Below are positions 58,691 to 64,000 of a stretch of DNA of 64,000 nucleotides, piece by piece (the stretch's first letter is position 1; each line of letters begins with the position of its first letter). A program made the translations under genes and the position numbers. This DNA is from Bdellovibrionales bacterium (GTDB lineage Bacteria; Bdellovibrionota; UBA1018; CAIMNF01): contig JAFEAO010000002.1 of assembly GCA_018266375.1 (NCBI GenBank), positions 367,175-431,174 on the forward strand, read 5' to 3'. A model generated the notes under the pieces. The model did not search any database. It had not been told where the DNA came from and saw only the letters and a list, made by a program, of their open reading frames with translations.

Positions 58691-59334
58691 CAGGCACCCA
58701 CCGCTTTCTTCATTTTGGAGCGGTGATGGGTGATCCATTCATTGAACTTGGTTTGGATTTCAGCCGGAACGCGAGGAGAGTTGATTTCTCTCATCAGAAT
58801 CAGGCCGCGATCCAGTGCTTGGATCAGAGCTTGTTCGATATGCTCCTCGGAAGTTTCCTGAGTCTGCATCAGGTCGACGAGCGTTCGCAAGGGGCGAGTG
58901 ACGAAATACCCGATCCGCCCTTCCCGATCCTCTTTAGGCACGTCGCTGTAATGGAGTTTGAGGGACTTTGGTGTCTTTGCGCTCTTGCGGAAATTTTCGG
59001 GGACGCTCATGTGGAGCTTGTTCGGCATCACGTCCGAGAGTTCGTAGATCGAAAGCGCCGTTTCGTGCGAATAGACGCCTTGGATCTGATCGCCTCGGTC
59101 ACGCGACCAAAGCGCATAATGAACGTACTGCGCCTCGACCTGAGCGTGCGGAAAGTTTTTCAGTCGATAGATTCCGCGCTCTTCGCGAACCCAGGCGCCG
59201 GTTTTGACGTGGTACTGGAAATTAGTCGGGAGGAAGCCCACGCTCTCCGCTTGTTTGGCCGTGAAATAGCCTTGTTGAGATTCCGCGATCTCAAACAGTT
59301 CGTTTTGCTTCTTTTGCAGCGGCCCTACTTTCAT
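58690..59334 (-). CDS. abiEi: AbiEi-family winged-helix antitoxin
   Basis: A 214-residue antitoxin with an N-terminal winged helix (ELFEIAESQQGYFTAKQAESVGFLPTNFQYHVKTGAWVREERGIYRL) and an AbiEi C-terminal domain (YSHETALSIYELSDVMPNKLHMSVP). It should repress its own promoter. The ATG at 59334 is chosen for the GGAAG site 3-7 nt upstream; an ATG nine codons earlier is less well placed. The following AT-rich 70 bp (59335-59433) probably carry its promoter. Confidence 0.88.
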   Translation of the reverse strand: MKVGPLQKKQNELFEIAESQQGYFTAKQAESVGFLPTNFQYHVKTGAWVREERGIYRLKNFPHAQVEAQYVHYALWSRDRGDQIQGVYSHETALSIYELSDVMPNKLHMSVPENFRKSAKTPKSLKLHYSDVPKEDREGRIGYFVTRPLRTLVDLMQTQETSEEHIEQALIQALDRGLILMREINSPRVPAEIQTKFNEWITHHRSKMKKAVGA

Positions 59335-59433
59335 AAACTTCCTACTTGTCCAGATTATCATGCTTTTCCTCGTTTCGACATATTTTTATTAAATATTAAT
59401 AAGAATGTGATTTAATGAAATTCAATAAATACG

Positions 59434-59778
59434 TTAGGTTAGCTCAATTTCTTGGCTTCCCTGGTGTGCCTTTTGCCTTTCCCATCTCGGAAATCGCACC
59501 CGAAACACATGGCTCGCACCCTCCGGCGTATCCTCACCATGCGCGACGAGCACCGCGCCCATGCCGGTTGGGAGCGTCTTGAGCATGTCCGGCGACGCTC
59601 GAAACCGGTGTGCCTCCCGCGACGAGCCCTCGCCCGAGAGTTCGAGGAATGAATGCTGAGGCATGGCCGACAGGCATGTCGGACACGGACGCGATCTGCA
59701 TTTTCGCAACCCATAAATGTTGGCTCCCGACTGCACCAAGGAAGCCAAAACCAAAATCAAAAATATCCTACGAACCAT
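59434..59778 (-). CDS. possible small secreted protein
   Basis: A 114-residue candidate with an N-terminal hydrophobic segment (IFLILVLASLVQSGANIYG) that may be a signal peptide, and a Cys pair region (CRSRPCPTCL). No family is recognised. The coding strand is uncertain, since other frames are also open here, but the signal peptide and the start near a possible RBS (GAGTGAC) favour this one. Weak call. Confidence 0.45.
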   Translation of the reverse strand: MVRRIFLILVLASLVQSGANIYGLRKCRSRPCPTCLSAMPQHSFLELSGEGSSREAHRFRASPDMLKTLPTGMGAVLVAHGEDTPEGASHVFRVRFPRWERQKAHQGSQEIELT

Positions 59779-59899
59779 GATGTCACTCCTGTCGAATGGG
59801 ACTCGTGCGTGTTCAAAAAGACGCGAAAATCCCCGTTAAAATCCCTGAAAATCTCAGTCTGAGTGACATCTGCGAAGCGGTCTTTTGACGCGTTGGCTA

Positions 59900-59959
59900 G
59901 GAAGCCAATCGGAAGCCAAAAGAAGCCAACTCGGGTAACAGAGGGTAACTTTCTGTAAC
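59900..59959 (+). repeat. phased array of AGCCAA and GTAAC motifs
   Basis: Three direct copies of (G/A)GAAGCCAA start at 59900, 59911 and 59921, followed by three GTAAC at 59935, 59945 and 59955. Spacing is 10-11 bp, one DNA turn. Further GGAAGCCAA is at 59740 and inverted TTGGCT at 59720, 59893 and 60050. The region 59779-60128 holds no gene, only this array and a terminator. A multi-site protein-binding region is likely. Confidence 0.6.
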
Positions 59960-60071
59960 GTTGGCCGTGTGAACCGAAGCGGGAACGCCTCAAAGAAAAC
60001 TTCCGGTTTCTCACGATTTTCACCGTGATTTTTGCTGGTCCAGCGCTAGTTGGCTTTCGACTTCCGGAAAT

Positions 60072-60110
60072 AAAAAAGCCCGGCTCCCTTTCGGGTAACC
60101 GGGCTTTTTT
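60072..60110. terminator. strong bidirectional terminator
   Basis: AAAAAA, then stem GCCCGG (60078-60083), a loop of 15 nt, stem CCGGGC (60099-60104) and a T run. It has A and T tracts on both sides, so it can act in both directions. It lies at the left edge of the recombinase island. Confidence 0.8.
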
Positions 60111-60128
60111 TGTTGAAATTAAAATGGG

Positions 60129-60674
60129 GTGACCGAGTGGGTAAAAATTGAACCAGTCGTCATCCCAATTTCTCGAAGTGCTCTTGATAAATTGTATAGC
60201 GACCCTATTGCCGCTAACCCCTCAAAAGTAAAAGATAAAATCAAACATAGCAAGGCTAAATTAGAGGCCCTAGTGCGTGAGTGTATAGAGGGTCGAAAAC
60301 TCTCTTTTACCGACACAGTACTCGAACTTGGTGTGTCACCGACAACCGTTCGCCGTGTACTCCGAACCATCAAAATTGGCCGTTATAACGAGCAAATTCC
60401 TTCTGAGCTTCGTTCTAATTCCTCACAGCAGCCCTATGGGTGGAAGTCCGTGAACGGCATTTTGGAAAAACAGCCGAGTGAGTGGCGGTGCGTCGAGTTG
60501 ATGTTCAAATTACGCAGCCAAGGTCTGAGTTTGCATAAGATCGCAGCCCACTTGAACGCACAGAAAATTCCCACAAAGAACCACGGACAATGGCACGCCA
60601 AGTCCGTCTCACAGACTCTTAAATTTAACGAAAAGTTCCTTATCAACCAATCAACTGATCGGAGGATCACATGA
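60129..60674 (+). CDS. recombinase-like DNA-binding protein
   Basis: A 181-residue basic protein with two helix-turn-helix-like parts. The first is FTDTVLELGVSPTTVRRVLRTIKI (about 58-81). The second, FKLRSQGLSLHKIAAHLNAQKIPTKNHGQWHAKSVSQTL, resembles the DNA-binding Recombinase domain of large serine recombinases. No serine catalytic domain is present. The start is GTG at 60129. The stop overlaps the next small gene (ATGA). It may be a regulator or an accessory recombination factor of the island. Confidence 0.65.
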   Translation: MTEWVKIEPVVIPISRSALDKLYSDPIAANPSKVKDKIKHSKAKLEALVRECIEGRKLSFTDTVLELGVSPTTVRRVLRTIKIGRYNEQIPSELRSNSSQQPYGWKSVNGILEKQPSEWRCVELMFKLRSQGLSLHKIAAHLNAQKIPTKNHGQWHAKSVSQTLKFNEKFLINQSTDRRIT

Positions 60675-60832
60675 GCAGTCTCATCAAAATCGCAAGCATC
60701 TTGGCATTTATGGCGGTCGCAAGTGGCAATCTACCCACTATTCTTTTCCACGTCCGCAAGGCCCAACTTCAACTCATTCAGGATTCCAAGGCCAGCAAAT
60801 GGCCAAAGGCGATGACACTGCCAAGCAGATAG
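60671..60832 (+). CDS. 53-residue membrane or exported peptide
   Basis: A short gene with an excellent ribosome-binding site (GGAGGATCAC before ATG) that starts inside the previous stop codon. The product begins MSSLIKIASILAFMAVASG, a hydrophobic segment that may be a signal peptide or a single membrane anchor, followed by a basic helix. It is too short for family assignment. The strong SD and the 4-nt overlap make it a convincing small gene. Confidence 0.6.
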   Translation: MSSLIKIASILAFMAVASGNLPTILFHVRKAQLQLIQDSKASKWPKAMTLPSR

Positions 60833-61093
60833 TTGTCGTCGGCATATAAGTTATTTTGGATTTCAGGGATCAGTCTCCAATTCCGTTTCGTGTGTGACGT
60901 TTGTGTCTGTCGAATCCCTATTGTGTTCATCCGCATCCGTCACGCCATCCGCTTCGCTCCTGTCATGCCGTCTGCCCCGAAGGGCTGAACACGGTCTTCT
61001 CGGCCACTGCACTTTTTCTCCCTGTGGGCTTCTCAGTTGGGGGTGAAGAAGCCCCAGCAGGGGAAAACAAAACCGAAACGAGGAGACTAGAAA
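60833..61093 (+). promoter_or_regulatory. 261-nt gene-free leader with a hairpin
   Basis: No gene is convincing here. Near the 3' end a large imperfect hairpin (61018-61060) pairs CCCTGTGGGCTTCT with AGAAGCCCCAGCAGGG across a G-rich loop, followed by GAGGAGA as ribosome-binding site for the next gene. It may be a structured leader or attenuator. Confidence 0.35.
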
Positions 61094-61531
61094 ATGAAAA
61101 CTGACATCCAAGAAAAACTAACTGAACTTGCCTTCAACCGCACAACTCCGTTCTGCTACGGCTGTTATGTCAAAGCCCCTAAAGGCGTATGCTCTCATTG
61201 TCACTCTGACGATTTGATGCGTGAGCTGGAAGGCGTTGGGGTTGAATGGGGAACAGAATGGGTCATTAAGCACATCCTCCAAGAAGAACTCACGGCCATT
61301 GATACTGACGAAGTTTTTGAAGACTCAATCCGTGGATGCTACCCCGAAGAAACAGTCGTGGGCTGGCTTAAACTCGATACGGTTGAAATTCTCAAGTCTC
61401 AAGACCCGATCTCTTGGAGAATCGCTCGTGATGAGTACACGGACTCTCTTGAGCAAGATGAAGAGATTGTTTCGTTCGACGGTGGTTCAAATTATTACTG
61501 GAAGCATGATCTTGAATCACTCTTGGAGTGA
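61094..61531 (+). CDS. hypothetical zinc-ribbon-like protein
   Basis: A 145-residue acidic protein with an N-terminal CxxC...CxxC pattern (FCYGCYVKAPKGVCSHCHSDDLM) that should bind zinc. The rest is rich in Glu/Asp and Trp/Tyr (GVEWGTEWVIKHILQEELTAIDTDEVF). No name can be given; similar proteins occur on mobile elements, which fits the neighbouring recombinase. The start has GAGGAGA upstream. Composition is lower in GC than the core genes. Confidence 0.68.
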   Translation: MKTDIQEKLTELAFNRTTPFCYGCYVKAPKGVCSHCHSDDLMRELEGVGVEWGTEWVIKHILQEELTAIDTDEVFEDSIRGCYPEETVVGWLKLDTVEILKSQDPISWRIARDEYTDSLEQDEEIVSFDGGSNYYWKHDLESLLE

Positions 61532-61749
61532 TTCATTTTGAGATTCAATCTCATAATTAAAACAACTGCCCGTGTCTTATTCATTAAACACTTTTCTCAT
61601 TTTCATTTTCGTGAAACATCTGTCTCAAATTCAGAATCAATCATAACAACTATTTAGTCGACTTCGATCAAAAAAATATCTTGGCATAGATTTGCACTCT
61701 AGGAACTCAAACACGAAATGTGTCTCACCAAAACTTAGAGGAGGATTTT

Positions 61750-62481
61750 ATGGCAAAGAAGGTCGCCCTGTATTGTCGGGTCAGCACCGGAAACCAATCT
61801 ACGGGGCTTGAAGCCCAGGTTCGTGCGCTTCGGGATTATTGCTCAAGAAATGCCGTTTCAGACTATGTGATTTATGAGGATGAAAACCAATCAGGAGTTA
61901 AGCAATCGCGCCCATCTCTGGATCGAATGATGAAAGATGTCCGTGATGGAATTATTGAAAAAGTAATCGTATATAGCTTCAGCCGTTACGCTCGATCCGT
62001 AACTCATTTACTACGAGCACTTGAAGAATTTAAAAAGCTCAATGTGGGCTTTGTCTCTATCACTGAAAGTATCGATACCAATACACCCTTGGGGTCGGCG
62101 GTATTCACAATTTTAGGAGCAGTCGCTCAGCTAGAAAGAGATTTGATCGCCGAGAGAGTTCGTAATGGTTTGGCTAATGCAAAAGCAAAGGGCATAAGAA
62201 TTGGAAGACTCAAAACTCGCGATAGTGACTTGATTCGTAAACTTCGCGCATCTGGAATGACCTATCGTCAGATAGCCACGATAGCAAGATGCTCATCTGG
62301 TGCTGTCTCTGCTGAACTTCGAGCACTGAAGGCCGAGAAAAAGAAAACCGAAGAAAAGTCTTACCCTGAAAACACATCTATAACATCAACTTCATTAACA
62401 ACCCCTATTTTGCAATCAAATACACAAGAAATAGAGCTTGATATTGATGATTTTAAAATTGAACTGGACTTTGCATCATAA
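61750..62481 (+). CDS. serine recombinase (resolvase/invertase family)
   Basis: A 243-residue site-specific recombinase. The catalytic serine is in ALYCRVSTGNQ, with the conserved arginines in YSFSRYARS, and LERDLIAERVRNGLANAKAKGIRIGR leads into a C-terminal helix-turn-helix (MTYRQIATIARCSSGAVSAEL). About 45 residues of acidic, Ser/Thr-rich tail follow, ending EIELDIDDFKIELDF, which ordinary resolvases lack. The ATG at 61750 is supported by AGAGGAGG. The 218-nt AT-rich upstream region may hold its promoter and crossover sites. Confidence 0.92.
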   Translation: MAKKVALYCRVSTGNQSTGLEAQVRALRDYCSRNAVSDYVIYEDENQSGVKQSRPSLDRMMKDVRDGIIEKVIVYSFSRYARSVTHLLRALEEFKKLNVGFVSITESIDTNTPLGSAVFTILGAVAQLERDLIAERVRNGLANAKAKGIRIGRLKTRDSDLIRKLRASGMTYRQIATIARCSSGAVSAELRALKAEKKKTEEKSYPENTSITSTSLTTPILQSNTQEIELDIDDFKIELDFAS

Positions 62482-62491
62482 AAAGCAAAAA

Positions 62492-62523
62492 GCCGCATGA
62501 AGATTTTTTCGTCTTCATGCGGC
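62492..62523 (+). terminator. terminator of the serine recombinase gene
   Basis: A perfect 12-bp stem (GCCGCATGAAGA, 62492-62503, with 62512-62523) and an 8-nt loop, 10 nt after the recombinase stop. The following tract is AT-rich rather than a pure T run. Confidence 0.8.
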
Positions 62524-62577
62524 CTAATTTATTTTGCGTTTTAGGGCGAGTATCTACTCAAAACCTAGTCATTTAAA

Positions 62578-62610
62578 AGCAGGGAACATTCCCTGCTTTT
62601 TTTTTATTTT
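62578..62610 (+). terminator. second terminator before the convergent radical SAM gene
   Basis: Stem AGCAGGGA (62578-62585) with TCCCTGCT (62590-62597), 4-nt loop, then a run of nine T. It overlaps the 3' end region of the minus-strand gene that stops at 62604. Confidence 0.82.
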
Positions 62611-64000
62611 TTTTCTTTAACTTTACCCAAGAAAAATAATTGCTCTGGGTTCATGCTGGCGAAGTTCATTTTACTAGCAAGGGCCATTGATTTGATTTCA
62701 CTTTCTTCCCACGTAAGATCTAAATCACGGTGATATTTGAAGGCCAACTGGCCGAGGTAATTATTAAAAGTGGCAAAATGCTCGACAAGTTTAGCCTTCA
62801 TCAATGGCCGATAAATATCAGGCTCTCTCAAGCAAAATACAAACAACATTTCAAAGGCTCCCAGAAGCGCAGGTTTATGGGTGAACCATTTCTCTATCCA
62901 GTCAGGATGCAAGATATACTTGGCGTATTCTAAATGAACATTCAAAAATAATCTAAAGTCATTGGGACCAGAAATAATTAAGCCGTAAAGATAGTCCCTT
63001 ACCTCTTTTTGTCTTTCAGCAGATTGTATCCAAGGCTCGGCCCTAACCCACAATTGGAAAGAAAGGTCCTCTAACCTAGAAGTGAGTAAGTACTCGTGTC
63101 CTTTTAGATAAACTTGTTCTAGTTCCTTGGGCATTTTTAAATCAGGCAATTCTTTGCGGTGCTTAAACTGTGCAATATACAAATAGAAGTCGGCATAACT
63201 TGAGACTAGATCGCAGTCTGAACGAAAGTTCACGGCCTTTATGAAATTTTCAATTTCATAATCAAAAAAACCATTCGGATGATTTTCGCCAATCAAATGT
63301 GTATTTAAATAATCGAGACATTCGTCGTAGTAATGCTGATAGAAGTCCTTGCTCCAATTTAGGGCCAGGACACCTGGACCAAATAAAGCGTAACAAGTGA
63401 TTCCAAATTGATCTTTAAAAAGAGATGCCTGCTTAAACTCATAGACCTTTTCGAAAAGGGGTTTAATATCTGGAAATGCCAGGACATTTAAAGTTGCAGT
63501 AATTCTGAAGATTGCTTCTGGAAATTCCTGCCATAGTCTTTGGATATTTCCTTCAACCAGGTTCAGGTTTATTCCGTATCTCGCCAATTCTGCCCCTGAT
63601 CCCCAGCCATCCAGGCTCGTAAAGAATGACAGATTTTTATAATGCGAGCGCGGAATATCTTTCAATTTCTGGATAAATTTCGAAATAATAGAATCAGGTA
63701 AGCTTAGGTTGGAATTAAAGGCGAGATCAGCGTGGCCCATGGAATTGTGCTTTAACCAATCCAAAAATTTATCCATCCACTTGCTCAGTAAGGGTTCTCC
63801 ACCCGTAAAGCGCAGAACTTCAAAAGTTTGATGGTTTAATAAAAACCAATCCCAGAATACTTTACCAAAAATATGGTTCTCACTTTCATCAACAAAGATT
63901 TCATTTTCTTGAGTAAACATGAGATTTTCATCAGATAAAAATCTATAGTTCCCAAATTTCTTCGCTTCTTTGGCAAGGCTGGACGAGTTTTGTAAGCTAC
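62604..64000 (-). CDS. radical SAM protein, C-terminal part (5' end outside window)
   Basis: At least 465 residues, open to the right edge, so the N-terminus is missing. The motif LRFTGGEPLLSKWMDKFLDWL is the GGEP motif that binds S-adenosylmethionine, and SFFTSLDGWGSG is the next conserved strand. The CxxxCxxC cluster motif must lie upstream, beyond the window. The C-terminal 250 residues are helical with no SPASM cysteines visible, reminiscent of twitch-domain radical SAM proteins. The gene is AT-rich compared with the core, so it may have been acquired. Confidence 0.8.
   Translation of the reverse strand, partial: SLQNSSSLAKEAKKFGNYRFLSDENLMFTQENEIFVDESENHIFGKVFWDWFLLNHQTFEVLRFTGGEPLLSKWMDKFLDWLKHNSMGHADLAFNSNLSLPDSIISKFIQKLKDIPRSHYKNLSFFTSLDGWGSGAELARYGINLNLVEGNIQRLWQEFPEAIFRITATLNVLAFPDIKPLFEKVYEFKQASLFKDQFGITCYALFGPGVLALNWSKDFYQHYYDECLDYLNTHLIGENHPNGFFDYEIENFIKAVNFRSDCDLVSSYADFYLYIAQFKHRKELPDLKMPKELEQVYLKGHEYLLTSRLEDLSFQLWVRAEPWIQSAERQKEVRDYLYGLIISGPNDFRLFLNVHLEYAKYILHPDWIEKWFTHKPALLGAFEMLFVFCLREPDIYRPLMKAKLVEHFATFNNYLGQLAFKYHRDLDLTWEESEIKSMALASKMNFASMNPEQLFFLGKVKEKK

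Noticed and set aside
61612..61730. Two similar TGTCTCA motifs upstream of the serine recombinase as res subsites
   Set aside because: The similarity is short and imperfect and spacing does not match a known res site; not enough to call.
1..64000. tRNA and rRNA genes
   Set aside because: I looked for cloverleaf arms and rRNA signatures, especially near 59.8-60.1 kb beside the recombinase island, and found none I could support by eye.

Overview
The window looks like chromosome from a member of the Bdellovibrionota or a related delta-proteobacterium-like lineage. This is an inference. It rests on many small secreted proteins and lipoproteins of no recognisable family, a bacterial topoisomerase VI, a moderate GC content that drops in a few islands, and housekeeping genes (acnA, uppP, dnaE, miaB, mutS, mutY, holA, nrdR, nusB, prkA) in an order I do not know from enterics or Gram-positives. 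I see no rRNA, tRNA or CRISPR array.

Layout. 0-4 kb: 3' end of acnA, a LOG-family protein, uppP, an FKBP lipoprotein and a truncated haemoglobin. 4-10 kb: a minus-strand operon of a UvrD/AddA-like helicase-nuclease, topoisomerase VI B and A, and a small membrane protein. 10-14.6 kb: an unknown protein, an HUH (Y1) transposase, a beta-propeller protein and an EamA transporter, with a long AT-rich inverted repeat between the last two. 14.6-16.7 kb: a toxin-antitoxin cluster (Doc/RHH, an orphan XRE regulator, a HigB/HigA-like pair) with clear operator palindromes. 17-21.8 kb: two translationally coupled, low-complexity secreted proteins, followed by an MNT-HEPN toxin-antitoxin cassette that sits between two 101-bp copies of the 3' end of the second gene. 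22-31 kb: a secreted amidotransferase-like protein, a Y1-like protein that has lost its HUH motif, and a minus-strand operon miaB, gamma-carbonic anhydrase, dnaE, PilZ/HD protein. Three copies of a 20-bp repeat lie here, and each one supplies the stop codon of a gene. 31-43 kb: mutS, a trypsin-like protease overlapping mutY, a peptidoglycan amidase, a histidine kinase, thioesterase-holA, nrdR-nusB. 43-50 kb: a tightly packed unit built round the PrkA kinase, an RluA-type pseudouridine synthase and a subtilase. 50-57.6 kb: two esterase-like lipoproteins on Pro/Thr repeat stalks, small secreted proteins, a papain-like secreted protein and a DEAD-box helicase. 57.6-59.4 kb: an AbiE-type toxin-antitoxin pair. 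59.7-64 kb: an AT-richer island with a serine recombinase, a second recombinase-like protein, small unknown genes, a phased array of short repeats, strong terminators and the 3' part of a radical SAM gene that runs off the window.

The parts that reward a second look are the helicase-nuclease/topoisomerase VI operon, the MNT-HEPN cassette inside a duplicated gene end, the repeat family that forms stop codons beside a catalytically degenerate Y1 protein, the coupled secreted pair behind a hairpin-rich leader, and the phased repeat array at the edge of the recombinase island.
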